64,000 nt of DNA from Rhabdophis nuchalis (taxonomy: Eukaryota > Chordata > Lepidosauria > Squamata > Natricidae). The DNA is taken from positions 16,472,019 to 16,536,018 of the forward strand of contig CM077651.1 in NCBI GenBank assembly GCA_039707465.1, given 5' to 3'. Under the pieces are notes generated by a model. It saw only the letters and a program-made list of their open reading frames with translations. It searched no databases and was not told the origin of the DNA. Within the stretch, counting starts at the first letter, position 1. Each line of letters opens with the position of its first letter. Made by a program: the position numbers and the translations under genes. Shown here piece after piece: positions 11,739 through 23,091 of this stretch.

Positions 11739-12665
11739 TACCCTGTTTTCCTGAAAATAAGACCTCCCTGGATAATAAGCCCAATTGGACTTTTGAGCAC
11801 ATGCATTGAAATATGCCCTCCCCTAAAAAAGACCTCCCTTAAACCTAGCTATTTGCGGGATCGGATTCTGCCCCACACATCCCTTCGGCCGATTCGCTCC
11901 CACAGAGAGGGACTTCTCCGGGTGCCGTCCACTAGGCTATGCCAGTGGGCGACGCCCAGGGGAAGGGCCTTCTCTGTGGCGGGCCAAGCCCTCTGGAACA
12001 ACCTTCCCCCCCGAAATTAGAACAACTACAGATCTCCGCTCCTTCCGCTAAAAATTGAAAACACACTTCTTCTGCTTGGCCGGCCTAGGTTAGTCTGCTG
12101 TTTTTAACTGGGTTTAGGGAATTGTAGTTTAATTTAGTTTAATTGTAGTTTAGTTTAGTTTAATTTTAGCATAGTGGTTTTAGCGCAGGGATAACTTTAT
12201 TTAATTCTTATTTTATCTATTTATGTATTTTGTATTGTATTTTTAATTTTCCCTGTGTGGACCTCTACGGATCTCCGAATCCCTTCGGGGAGAGGACGCG
12301 GTTTATAAATAAAATGTATTATTATTATTATTAATAAAATATTTAACTGCATGCACAGCCGGTCCCCACCATTTCCCCATGCGCCCCACATGCACCTGCC
12401 ATCCACGCAGAATGGCCTCGGGAGGCTGCTCCTGCAAACCCTAGCTACCACGCCCCTTCTTTTATAGAAAGCTGCAAAAAGAGTGGCAAAGCTCAGTGAT
12501 GCTAGGGCTGGCAGGAGTGTGCCAGAAACAAAGACAGAACTTCTGGTCCTCTCTGGATCATCTGATCCACAAGCTGTGGGCCAAAATTAAGGGGCCTCTT
12601 ACACATCAAAAGTAATGACCTCCTCAAAAATAAGACCAAGCACTTATTTTGGGGGAAACATGGTA
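11739..12665. mobile_element. DNA-transposon MITE split by an LINE
   Basis: The left end is 'taccctgttttcctgaaaat' and the right end is 'cttattttgggggaaacatg' plus 'gta'; these are diverged inverted copies of each other. The inner phrase 'aataagacc' appears on both sides. The L2-like LINE at 11845-12330 lies inside, so the LINE is younger than the MITE. Superfamily not certain. Confidence 0.6.
11845..12330 (+). mobile_element. L2-like LINE 3' fragment
   Basis: C-terminal remnant reading 'YLRDRILPHTSLRPIRSHRE' and 'GRAFSVAGQALWNNLPP', followed by the 3' UTR ('gaatcccttcggggagagga') and a (ATT)n tail. It is 5'-truncated and inserted in the MITE at 11739-12665. Confidence 0.85.
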
Positions 12666-13182
12666 GTTTACTATTTCTATCATGCACTAGTAACTTTTTT
12701 TCCTACTTTAAATTTTGGGGAATAAAACCCAAAGCAAACTTAAGGTTGATTGCAGCAGTAATACTTGCTTTATAGGAGACTGGGATAAATGTAAGACCCT
12801 GCCATAAGGTGATAAAAAGTAATATTATAAATATAAAGTTTCTGATAGAACCTCAAAAGCATTCCCTTTGGAAAGTTGCTTCATAATGATGAATGTTCAG
12901 ATTTGGGAAAGGCATTTTCTGATTCAAGATATGACATTTTCTTCTAACTAGAATCTTAAAAGGGATAATCCCATATGGGCAGTTCAGAGCTGTGTAGAAA
13001 ATAAGCTTTTTAAAAATGAATTTTAAACTTGAATACATTAAAAACCTTCTCTTGTTCCTCACAAAAATAAAAGTTACAGAGGAATGGGAAGGGAAGGCTT
13101 AAGTCGCTATCAAAAGTTATTTATTATAGGTCATCCGCTTCCAGTTCTTCTGAGACCCATATTATGAGTTAACTGATCATTT
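12666..13182. other. Unannotated sequence
   Basis: No element or gene recognised between the split MITE and the next hAT MITE. Confidence 0.4.
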
Positions 13183-13190
13183 CCATAGAC

Positions 13191-13633
13191 CAGTGTTGGC
13201 TAACCTTTTCGGCACTGTGTGCCGAAACCGGAGTGCCCGCGCATGTTCACATGTGCCAGAAACCAACTGCCTGGTCATCTGGTTTCTGGCTTACATGCAT
13301 GGATGAAAGCACCCAGACAGTGCGCATGCCAGGAAGATGATCTTCCAATTTCTGGCATGCGCATGCGTACCAGTGCCCTGTCATCCGGTTTTTGGCATGC
13401 AAGTGCATATGAAGAGCAGTTGGTCAGTGCACATGTGTATTCCAGAAATAGGAAGATCATCTTCCCAGTGCACACATGCGTAGCGGCTGGATGCTCTTTT
13501 GGTTCCGGCGCTCCTGCATGCCTGAAAACCAGCTGGCCAGCACACTGGAACCTTGAAGAGGATTGGATGATGGCTCATGTGGTCTGAGAAATGTGCCACT
13601 TCCAGCATGTGTGCCATAGGTTTGCCATCACAG
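13191..13633. mobile_element. hAT-type MITE with perfect 8-bp TSD
   Basis: It starts CAGTGTTGGCTAACC and ends GGTTTGCCATCACAG, diverged inverted ends. The target duplication CCATAGAC is perfect at 13183-13190 and 13634-13641. The inside is made of CG-rich repeats of the 'gcatgcgcatgcg' kind. The sister copy lies in the other orientation at 47068. Confidence 0.82.
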
Positions 13634-13641
13634 CCATAGAC

Positions 13642-14169
13642 CATTAAAAAGGTAATATATTGTCTTTGTGACTTGCAATCAATGGCATTATTAATTCCTC
13701 CGTATATATTATTTTCCTTTTCAAGTTCTTTCTTTCCATATTTCTCCATGTGTGATTTTTTTACACATCTATGCCTATGAAATACTTTGGTTTATGAGCT
13801 GTTCTGAGCTACTTTCTTTTTTCTTTTCCTTGAAGAGGGAAAAAAAATGAAAGAAATCAAAATGGTGATTAAGTCTACTCAGCATGACAAGGTGTCACAT
13901 GGCATAATGACTTGTGATAAATGATTGCCAATTTGAAATACATTGTATTGGTGGTGAGGATAAGATAGCTATCTCAGTTTCCCCTCATGTAATGTTCCTG
14001 GAAATAATCACTATAGGTGTTTGCTCCCAAGGGTATCTGTGGTTACTTTTTCAATCCATATGTCAGAGCAATGCCTTTGCATGTCAAAACAAAAAGTAAC
14101 AAGCATCGTTTATAAATGTGTTGAAAATCATTTAAACTTGATTGTGGTGTCAAAGGTTGGAATAGCAAT
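13642..14169. other. Unannotated sequence
   Basis: No element or gene recognised. Confidence 0.4.
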
Positions 14170-14300
14170 ACCACGTCCCATTCTAAGAAGTTTTACAAAG
14201 TCAGCATATTGCCCCCAACAATCTGGGTCCTCATTTTACTGACCTCAAAAAGATGGAAAGCTGAGTCAACTTGAGCCTGTCAGGATCGAACTTCTGAAGC
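14170..14300 (-). mobile_element. SINE family 2 fragment, reverse
   Basis: Contains 'tcagcatattgcccccaaca', 'tctgggtcctcattttac' and 'gctgagtcaacttgagcctg'. Both ends are missing. Confidence 0.7.
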
Positions 14301-14876
14301 TTCTGAAATTTCAAGTGTGTTTTTCAGAAAGTTGGATTTACTACAAGAGGTCAATAGGCTGATTTTGTATCTCTTGACTGCTTCAGCAGTGATTATCCTG
14401 TCAACTTTTCACTTTGAGCTGGTATCATTCACTATAGTGTAATCTCAAAGAATCTGTCCCATCATCCCACAATCCCCCAAAATGTGTAGATAGCCTATCT
14501 GATAGCCTATGGTCATTTTAGTAATAAAATTATTTGATTACTACTTCTTAGAATCAAACCCATTGTTAAATCACACCCATTGTTGATTGTGACTGAGGCT
14601 ACTGAAGAATGAATGATTATAAGGAGCAGTCTGACCAGAAATCTAGAACTGGAACTGTTGAAGAAAGAGTAGTGCTTACTGAACTTGTGCCACAAATGAG
14701 AAAGGATATTACTGGTGATACTATAATCAGGGACCTGGAGTTAACCTTGGAAGCAGCTCAGGAAGAAGCTTCAGTAACTGAAGAGACAACCAAAATGTCT
14801 TCTGCTAAAGAAATAACTGAAATGTCTTTGTGCTGAAGAGACAACTGATCTGATTTCAGCAGTTTCAAGACCGAGT
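14301..14876. other. Unannotated sequence
   Basis: A short open stretch at 14609-14836 has no recognisable domain and ordinary composition; I see no reason to call it a gene. Confidence 0.35.
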
Positions 14877-14884
14877 CACCTAAT

Positions 14885-15016
14885 CAGTGATGGGATTCAG
14901 CCAGTTCGCACCACTTCGGGAGGTTGTTAACTTTCTGAGCAGATTGGCGAACTGGTTGTTGGAAGAAATCATTAGGGCAGAGAACCGGTTCTTAAATTAT
15001 TGGAATCCCACCACTG
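14885..15016. mobile_element. CAGTGGTGGG-type hAT MITE with TSD
   Basis: Starts CAGTGATGGGATTCAG and ends GGAATCCCACCACTG. The flanks CACCTAAT (14877-14884) and CACCTGAT (15017-15024) match at 7 of 8 positions. The inside holds inverted 'ccagttcgc'/'gcgaactgg' pieces. Confidence 0.8.
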
Positions 15017-15024
15017 CACCTGAT

Positions 15025-15770
15025 ACTACAGAAACTGCGCTGAATGAACACAAAAAGATACACCTACAATAATTAACTATTCCATTCTGAGATAACTTTA
15101 GAAATTTTTTCTGTATTACTAGAAGTAGCCACAGACACTGAACCTTGAAGAGGTACAGAAAATTTATTCAGTGAATTCAACTAGAATTATTTGCCCTAAC
15201 ATCAGATAAGACAGTAAAATTTGAGAGCTAAATTTATCCTTCCTGGCCCTGGCTTGACTCAGAGGACAAAATGTTTACGTAGGAATGAATTGATAACATC
15301 ATGAAGATCCAACTTCCATTCAGGAACTTTTATTGCTGGGAGAGGGGCAATCCACAGTGCAACCTCTTGTTACAAATTAATACAGAGATTCTTGTAGGAC
15401 TTCCTGGCAATATCTGACAGTGGTATCACAATCTAGAATCCATCCTTATTTTGGCACTCAAAAGCTTCTCACCCAATCAAAAGCTATTTTCATTCCCCAA
15501 TCTTTTATAACAGTGATAGGGGAAGATTATTTTAGGACTTACTTGAGGATTTACTCAAGGTGGATCTAAAGTCCCATTCAAATTGCTCCTCTTTAAGCCC
15601 CTGTTACTTCTTTAAATAGGAAGACTTGTCAAGAAGTTAATTCTGGTAAAATCTCGGTCACCGATTACTATGCAATAATCTGAATTATTATATCCAGTTT
15701 TAACTTATCTGATCACTTATATTAATTATGCTGCATAAGTGTGAAATCATTGTGGTCCCTATATATAGTA
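15025..15770. other. Unannotated sequence
   Basis: No element or gene recognised. Confidence 0.4.
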
Positions 15771-16110
15771 AGGTAAAGGTTCCCCTCTCACATGTAGGCT
15801 AGTCATTCCTGACTCTAGTGCTCATCTCTGTTTCAAAGCCAAAGAGCCAGCACTGCCCAAAGACATTTCTGTGGTTATGTGGCCAGCATGTCGAAATGCC
15901 GAAGGTGCATGGAATGCTGTTACTTTCCCACCACAGGTGGTTCCTATTTTTCTACTTATATTTTTACATGCTTTCAAACTGCTAGGTTGGCAGAAGCTGG
16001 GACAAGTAATGGGAGCTCACTCCATTACACAGCCCTAGGGATTTGAACACTGAACTGACAACCTTTCTGATCAACAAGCTCAGCGTCATAGCCACTGAGC
16101 CACATCTCTG
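15771..16110 (-). mobile_element. Sauria-type SINE, reverse
   Basis: The BovB-like tail 'ggttcccctctcacatgtag' begins the block and the tRNA-like head ends at 'gccactgagccaca'. It is moderately diverged. Confidence 0.85.
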
Positions 16111-16699
16111 TTTACCTTTACCTATATATAGTACCTATCTTCAAAAGGGAAATCAAGTGAGTGGGCCCTTGGTACTCTGATGATATTACCTGGTTTGGAT
16201 AATGAAACATCTGCAAGAAAATAATCAAGCTCAAAGAGCACGAAGGACCCTTTATTTCAACCCTGAGATACTAATATTCTCCTTTATAGGGAAATCAAAA
16301 TTTATCTTCACACTCCCAGCCCATCAGCCTCTTAAGAATGCTTTAAGCCACACAAATATATAGCAAGTTGTCTGACTGAATTCAGTACACAGTCTGACAG
16401 ATCAAGAGCAAGTTTCCAAATCGGAGGTTCAATTTTTGCCCTTGTTTTTATTCTGATATATTCTGGCTGCAATATGAGACACATTCTTCATTATACAGTA
16501 TACTTACCGATTTGAAGTCTTCATTTAAACTTATCTCCAGAACAAAGCTCTGGGACTAACTCAGAAAATGCCAAAATAGATCAATGGCTGCTAATGTACA
16601 AATTCAACAAAAGTTAATTCTGGTAAAGAGATTCCAACTCAGACAGAACGATGGCTCCTTTGCATATTTAATGTGAAGATTGGCTTTATTGTAAGTCAT

Positions 16700-17228
16700 T
16701 CAGAGGCTCATGCTTTGAAAATAGCCAAGGAGCATACATATCACTCATGTGCAGATGATGAAGTGCTCCTCTTGCAAGCACCAACTGGATTAAAGTGAGC
16801 TCTGAATTAGCCACTAATTGTTCAGAGGAAAAACATGAAATCAATTATACAAAAAAAAAAAAAAACCCAAAACCCCAACCCATAATTCTAATCAAGACCT
16901 AAAATATATACCTGGCAGTTAAATAATCAGGCAATAGAAGAAAGAAAAACTACAATACTTGGGGATTATTTTTCATGATTCTGCTAAACTCAGGGCACAT
17001 CAAAACTCAATGTTAGATTGCATTTTCCATAAAGACTCCAGGGCTTGCTTCATAATACTCCATTTGGGGAAACAGCTACACAATGATGGTTCATTTTCTG
17101 TACAGTTACTTGTGTTAGAGCAGTTCAATACTCTTTGTTTCTTTCAGTGTGTTGCAGCATTTTGTTATTCTATTTACAGAATTAAAGATGTCTTCATTAC
17201 AAGTCTAAAAACAATTTTCTGTTGGTAA
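16700..17228 (+). pseudogene. Degraded LINE reverse-transcriptase remnant
   Basis: Near 16738-16785 the plus strand reads 'HTYHSCADDEVLLLQAP', which resembles the ADD-box block (motif C) of a non-LTR reverse transcriptase. In another frame, about 16959-17050 reads 'GIIFHDSAKLRAHQNSML', resembling the segment that usually follows. An A-rich interruption separates them. The frames are broken and both ends are lost. It does not match the CR1 or L2-like copies in this window, so it is from another, older LINE clade that I cannot name. Confidence 0.4.
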
Positions 17229-17306
17229 CATTTTTTTTTTTTGGTGGAAACAGAAACCGTTACTTTGTGGACTTGGAGAATTCTGGTCAGTATCATAAGA
17301 AAGACC

Positions 17307-17370
17307 TTCCTTCCTTCCTTCCTTCCTTCCTTCCTTCCTTCCTTCCTTCCTTCCTTCCTTCCTTCCTTCT
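17307..17370. repeat. (TTCC)n microsatellite
   Basis: About 16 near-perfect tetramers. Confidence 0.95.
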
Positions 17371-17514
17371 CTTGCATACTCTTTATTTTTCAGAAGGTAT
17401 GGGGATCATGAAAGTGATCAATTTTAGGAAAGATGGAACATTTTATAAAGTAAGCACAAACCATCTTCCCGTGTATCTGAGTTGGTGAATTTTTCTACAT
17501 ATTTTAACTTATAT

Positions 17515-18080
17515 TTATATTTATTAAATTTATACCCCGCCCTCCTCCCAACGGACCCAGGGCGGCACACAGGCATACTAAAATACATACAAAATACATA
17601 AAAATTTTAAAAACTTATTTGATAAATACCCTGTGCTAAAACCAAATTAAAATTCCCGAAATTTAAAACTATCTAAGAGTCATTTGTGGTTACGCTAGGC
17701 CGGCTAGATGGAACAAGTGTGTCTTTAGACACTTGCGGAAGAGGCGGAGGTCGGAGATGGTGCGAAGTTCAGGGGGTAGGTCGTTCCAAAGGGCTGGGCC
17801 CGCCACAGAGAAGGCTCTCCCCTTGGGTGTCACCAGTCGGCATTGTCCGGCCGACGGCACCCTGAGAAGGCCCTCTCTGTGGGAGTGTATCGGTCTTAGG
17901 GATGTATGGGGCAGGAGACAGTCTCGCATGTAACTAGGTCCCAAGCCATGGAGCGCTTTAAAAATGGTCGTCAAAACCTTGAAGCGCACCCGAAAGACCA
18001 CAGGAAGCCAGTGCAGCTCGCGCAGGATTGGTGTTATGTGGGAGTGTCTAGGCGCTCCCGTAATCACCCGCGCGGCTGAT
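17515..18080 (-). mobile_element. L2-like LINE 3' fragment, reverse
   Basis: Reverse 3' UTR ('gccctcctcccaacggaccc') followed by a C-terminal remnant (17690-18067, minus) reading 'HITPILRELHWLPVVFRVRF', 'SYMRDCLLPHTSLRPIHSHR' and 'GRAFSVAGPALWNDLPPELR'. The frame is open over 125 codons, so this copy is fairly young. Its 5' truncation point at about 18080 abuts the L1-type remnant. Confidence 0.87.
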
Positions 18081-18084
18081 TTGT

Positions 18085-18768
18085 TAGTCGACCTTCTAAA
18101 TTTGTTAGAAGGTCGACTAGGGAGGGAATCTTGAAGGCGCAGAGAGAGGGTCCGTTAATTCATCAACAAAAGGAAATCGCTATCTTGAAACAGATCCCAA
18201 AAAAGATTAGAGAGGTGAGGAGGAAGTACTCCTTCTTATCTAAAAAATTGTTTGAACACAGGATTTGGTTTAAGTGGGCGATGCCAGAAGGGATGTTGGT
18301 GTTCTGGGAAGGAGGAAGAGTAAGGATTAAAACAGTGGCTGAGGCGGAAGCCTTTCTTAAAAAACACTCCTCTACCCTGGGGGAAGATTCGGGAGGGGCA
18401 GAGGGGGCCACGGCCCCACCCACTGGGGGCCAGGAAGGAGAACAAGAAGACACAATTGCTAAGAGACTTAGATCAAAAAAATGACTTTTATCTTTATTAT
18501 CTTTATTAATATAGTATAATTTTTATCTGGATGTTTGTACATGACTGCCAGCATGGAATTTAGAATTTATGATGTATGCATTTATTTTCACCTTGTAGTA
18601 TTATTGAAAAATGTATTACCAATGTTTTATTAAGAAGCCCTGGAGGGACCAACGATCTCGACGTGAAAGTTCTTAAAATATCTTTGCACTCCACCTTACC
18701 CTACCCTATCTGAAAAAAATTGTAAAAACCAATAAAACTTTTGCAATAAAAAAAAAAGGAAAAAAAAG
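18085..18768 (+). mobile_element. L1-type ORF1-only element, 5'-truncated
   Basis: Second copy of the family seen whole at 28804-30794. It holds the last part of ORF1 (18131-18484), directly followed by a 3' UTR of about 280 bp and a poly-A run at 18749-18758. There is no ORF2 between ORF1 and the tail. The 5' junction carries a 15-bp inverted repeat (18085-18099 against 18105-18119), as if the cDNA end folded back. Confidence 0.7.
18131..18484 (+). pseudogene. L1-type ORF1 C-terminal fragment
   Basis: The 117 residues match the C-terminal domain of the 291-residue protein at 29058-29933: 'KEIAILKQIPKKIREVRRK', 'IWFKWAMPEGMLVFWEGGR' and 'TVAEAEAFLKKHSS' occur in the same order. The N-terminal coiled coil and the RRM-like domain are missing because the element is 5'-truncated. 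The frame stays open to the family's natural stop codon, so the copy has had little time to decay. Confidence 0.75.
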
Positions 18769-19261
18769 AAAAAGCACCTTTGGAACAAATATACAGGCAG
18801 TAGGTTTCCAGGTTTTTCAATTCTGAAATTGCAAATATTCGTAAAACAACCATGAAAAAAGACTTTTGGGTCATCCAATTAGCACACCCGCAGAACAGCT
18901 TTTCCATTTAAAGAAAAAATCATTTAGGCACCCCCCAGCTTAATGCATTTGCACTTATGGCATTCTTCCAGAATAGATTATTTCCTAATACAATTAAGGC
19001 AAGTAGCACTCTGACACTTACTTCCTGAAAGGATTGAAAAATAAAGGAAAATATGCTAAATCAATTGCTTCCCTTGAAATAAATAATGGAGAGAAACATT
19101 CTGTGTTTCTCTCCATTATGATTCAATTTTTGAGTGAATTTTATCTAAAGAAAGAAGGGGAGGTTAATTATTTATAGTGGTTTCATGGCTATCGCTCTGC
19201 AGAAAATGGTAGTTGAGCACCGCAACCTAGTAGTACCTGTAAACGACATACTTGACACACT
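18769..19261. other. Unannotated sequence
   Basis: A-rich tail remnants, then AT-rich sequence. A small inverted repeat occurs at 19089-19120 ('gagaaacattctgtg', 'tttctctcc'). Confidence 0.4.
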
Positions 19262-19360
19262 CTCTCTGTACACTCTGTTGACTCTCTCTCTCTCTCTCTC
19301 TCTCCCTCTCTCTCTCTTTCTCTCTCTCTCTCTCTTATTGTGTGTGTGTGTGTGTTTCTT
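19262..19360. repeat. (TC)n then (TG)n microsatellite
   Basis: Dinucleotide tract of TC units, changing to TG units. Confidence 0.9.
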
Positions 19361-19466
19361 TGTTTGTCTGAGGAAAAGAAAAAGGTGAGGGAGAAAAGGG
19401 TGTGGCTAGCCTTCCAGAGAGTGAAGTTAAGGCATATGTCTATGGAGATTCTCAGTCATCCAGATC

Positions 19467-19700
19467 AGTCGTGGGATTCAATTTATTTTTACTACCAGTT
19501 CTATGGGCATGGTGTGGCTTGGTGAATGTGGCTTGGTGGACATGGCAGGGAAAGGATACTGTAAAATCTCCATTCCCTCCAGATCAGCTGGGACTTGGGA
19601 GGCAGAGAATAGATGGGGGCGGGGCCAGTCAGAGGTGGTGTTTACCGGTTCTCTGAACTACTCAAAATTTCTGCTACTTTTTCTCCAGAACTGGTCAGAT
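19467..19700 (+). mobile_element. MITE-like repeat, truncated
   Basis: Begins 'gtcgtgggattcaattt' and contains 'cagctgggacttgggaggca' and 'ggtggtgtttaccggttctc'. The same sequence occurs reversed at 55590-55850. Its left terminus resembles the CAGTGGTGGG family. Confidence 0.55.
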
Positions 19701-20494
19701 CTTTGTTCTGGTCAAACAGACAATTTATTTGCATGAATTGAATAATATTTTGCAACTCCCCTCCTGTTTGATATAAATGTATCACACTCCTGATGAGTTG
19801 CTACTACATATTGTTAATTAGGTACCTTAGTTGCTAGGTAATTTCTACATTGTCCTGGCCTTCCTGTACTCAGAGACTTCAGGCACTGAAGTTATAGCGC
19901 CAATATTCTAGATGGTTTTTTTTTTTCATTTTTAATACAGAGAGCAACAAGATCACTTTTTTTATTTTCTTTTGTTTCTAACCCTGACTGTTTGTAAAAA
20001 TATTATTTCACATTTCTTTTGTAGAAAGGAAATTCTTGTCATCATGCCTATGTTATTTTCTCCCTTTATTTATGATTCTGATTTGTTTCAACAACAAACA
20101 ATTGAACAGCTCATTTGCTTAGCATTGTTTTTTTATCCTGAGAGTTTGGACAGGGAAGATGCTAAAATAATTTGGATTGGGTAATATGAAATTTGCTTTA
20201 ATCGTTATTGTTCTACTGTCAGTTAAATTGGAGTGCTGCTGTAAAACAAGAAGGCAGCATGTATCCTTTGGTCATTGCCTTTCAGAGTGAAGTCAAATGT
20301 ATATAAAACAAAATCAAGCCCATAAAAAGGAAAATAGAATGACATACCAAGACCTGTTTTTCAGGAGACCCTAAGATGTGGAATCATGAGGGGACATTTC
20401 TGTATAAATGGGGCTAAACTTTAAACAGTAACCTAAAGTCCCCACATGATCTCACAACTGAATTGCCAAAATAATATTAACAGAACAGAGTAAA
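19701..20494. other. Unannotated AT-rich sequence
   Basis: No gene or element recognised. Confidence 0.4.
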
Positions 20495-20545
20495 AGAGTT
20501 GGAAAGGACCTTGGAGGTCTTCTAGTCCAACCCCCTGCTCAAATT
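20495..20545 (-). repeat. CR1 LINE 3' end, reverse
   Basis: Short reverse CR1 tail, with 'gagttggaaaggaccttgg' and 'tctagtccaaccccctgct'. Confidence 0.8.
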
Positions 20546-22035
<1,490 letters not shown>

Positions 22036-22056
22036 ATATCCAGATATCTAAAACTA

Positions 22057-22090
<34 letters not shown>

Positions 22091-22234
22091 GAGAGAATAT
22101 TATCACAGCTCCTGTTCAGAGGTCCCTTTAAGGGGAGGAGACTTAACGTCATCCCTCTCTGTCCTTCGACTCAACCTAGTGATCATCCAGACAGAGAACC
22201 AAATAGATTACTGCTGTGGGACATTTTTTAGATA

Positions 22235-22309
22235 TGTGTTAGATTTTTAAGGGCTGAAAATATTTTTATTAAATATTTAAGGTCTCTTTATTTTCAGCCC
22301 TTAAAAATC

Positions 22310-22316
<7 letters not shown>
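22235..22316. repeat. 28-bp perfect inverted repeat
   Basis: Left arm 22235-22262 and right arm 22289-22316 are exact reverse complements; the core is 'tttttaagggctgaaaat'. The spacer is 26 nt. The right arm runs straight into (AC)n. It could be a terminal hairpin of a retroelement or a snap-back junction. Confidence 0.9.
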
Positions 22317-22348
<32 letters not shown>

Positions 22349-22353
22349 GACAC

Positions 22354-22405
22354 AAGCCTGCCTGATGATGACAAGTGAGATCTTGTCGAAACGTTGCAAC
22401 AACTT
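22354..22405 (+). ncRNA. Hammerhead ribozyme motif, class A
   Basis: The catalytic core CTGATGA is at 22362-22368 and GAAA at 22388-22391. Stem II is GACAAG (22370-22375) paired with CTTGTC (22382-22387) across the loop TGAGAT. GAAAC is followed by GTT, giving a minimal stem III and a U-H cleavage site after 22395. Stem I is TGC (22359-22361) with GCA (22396-22398), an internal loop, then AAG (22354-22356) with CTT (22403-22405). One extra U (22369) lies between the core and stem II; class B has it too. An extra residue at this place is known to be tolerated in a viroid hammerhead. The very short stem III suggests activity mainly in dimeric transcripts. Confidence 0.72.
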
Positions 22406-22479
22406 TTCTATGCCTTATACACGGGAAAATCCCCGAAGCCGGCTATGCCAGCATATATTATATACACATACATGTTATA

Positions 22480-22658
22480 TCTGCTGATGCAATAAGGTGA
22501 ACCGGCTTGGCTAAAGTGCTAGGCTCCTTGCCTAGCATGCAACACAGCCCCGGTTCGAATCCCAGTAAGGGGTATGGCCAGCTGATGAGAGCTAATAAGC
22601 TCAAAATAGATCTATCCTGGTCTCTCTCTAATTTAATTTATTGATCAGCTCATAAAAC

Positions 22659-22660
<2 letters not shown>
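22480..22660 (+). mobile_element. tRNA-headed hammerhead SINE-like unit, copy 1
   Basis: A tRNA-like head (22501-22572) has an exact A box, TGGCTAAAGTG (22508-22518), and an exact B box, GGTTCGAATCC (22552-22562). They start 44 nt apart, as in a real tRNA. The anticodon arm region 'ttgcctagcatgcaa' resembles tRNA-Ala(AGC). The acceptor arms no longer pair, so this is tRNA-derived rather than a tRNA. A hammerhead motif follows directly (22576-22622), then an AT-rich tail ('ttgatcagctcataaaac') running into (AC)n. The 5' part is shorter than in copies 2 and 3. Confidence 0.75.
22576..22622 (+). ncRNA. Hammerhead ribozyme motif, class C copy 1 (core mutated)
   Basis: Stem I: GGCCAG (22576-22581) with CTGGTC (22617-22622), including one G-U pair. 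Core: CTGATGA (22582-22588). Stem II: GAGCT (22589-22593) with AGCTC (22598-22602), loop AATA. Stem III: four pairs, 22606-22609 with 22612-22615. Predicted cleavage lies after C22616. The second core box reads AAAA at 22603-22606 in place of GAAA; loss of the conserved G should abolish activity. Confidence 0.8.
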
Positions 22661-22710
<50 letters not shown>

Positions 22711-22784
22711 GTGTGTTTTCTGAGGTTTTCACGGGTGTTTGTATATAGGTCTTTGGTTGTTCAGGTTTTCTCCCGCGTAGAATT

Positions 22785-22844
22785 GGAAGTATCTTCACGA
22801 CGTATCGATGAAATCTCATTCATCATCTTCAGGCTGGTGCTTCC
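22785..22844 (-). ncRNA. Hammerhead ribozyme motif, class B, minus arm (core mutated)
   Basis: On the minus strand: distal stem I GGAAG (22844-22840) with CTTCC (22789-22785), a perfect match; core CTGAAGA (22832-22826); stem II GATGAA with TTCATC, loop TGAGAT. The second core box reads GATA (22806-22803) in place of GAAA, which should inactivate it. The change is absent from the plus arm, so the arms have diverged since duplication. Confidence 0.68.
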
Positions 22845-22889
22845 GGCTTGGTGCTTCCAGGAGCAAATTGCTCCTGGAAGCACGAAGCC

Positions 22890-22949
22890 GGAAGCACCAG
22901 CCTGAAGATGATGAATGAGATTTCATCGAAATGTCGTGAAGATACGTCC
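22890..22949 (+). ncRNA. Hammerhead ribozyme motif, class B, plus arm
   Basis: Core boxes CTGAAGA (22902-22908) and GAAA (22928-22931) are intact. Stem II is GATGAA (22910-22915) with TTCATC (22922-22927) and the loop TGAGAT, the same loop as class A on a different stem, so the stem has changed on both sides. Stem I is GC (22900-22901) with GT (22936-22937), an internal loop, then GGAAG (22890-22894) with CGTCC (22945-22949), one mismatch. The cleavage site would follow GTC at 22933-22935. It shares class A's extra U before stem II and its minimal stem III. Confidence 0.7.
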
Positions 22950-22981
22950 AATTCTACGCGGGAGAAAACCCGAACAACCAA

Positions 22982-23028
<47 letters not shown>

Positions 23029-23091
23029 TCTCATCACCAGAACCATCTAGACAGCAAGCCAAGAATTACGTTGTGTAATTTTTTAGATATG

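Larger units (their letters stand above)
22750..22984. repeat. 235-bp near-perfect palindrome
   Basis: Arms of about 117 bp (22750-22866 and 22868-22984) mirror around a single base at 22867, with few mismatches. Each arm carries a class B hammerhead and the block 'cgcgggagaaaaccc'. The outer ends run into AT microsatellites. Penelope-like elements often have inverted terminal repeats, so this may be two ends joined head to head. Confidence 0.9.

Noticed and set aside
14609..14836. Small protein gene with many Thr and Glu residues
   Set aside because: Short frame, no recognisable domain, no splice or promoter context, and adjacent to a MITE; chance is more likely.
22501..22572. Functional tRNA-Ala gene
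   Set aside because: A and B boxes and the anticodon arm fit, but the acceptor ends do not pair and the sequence occurs three times as part of a larger repeated unit.
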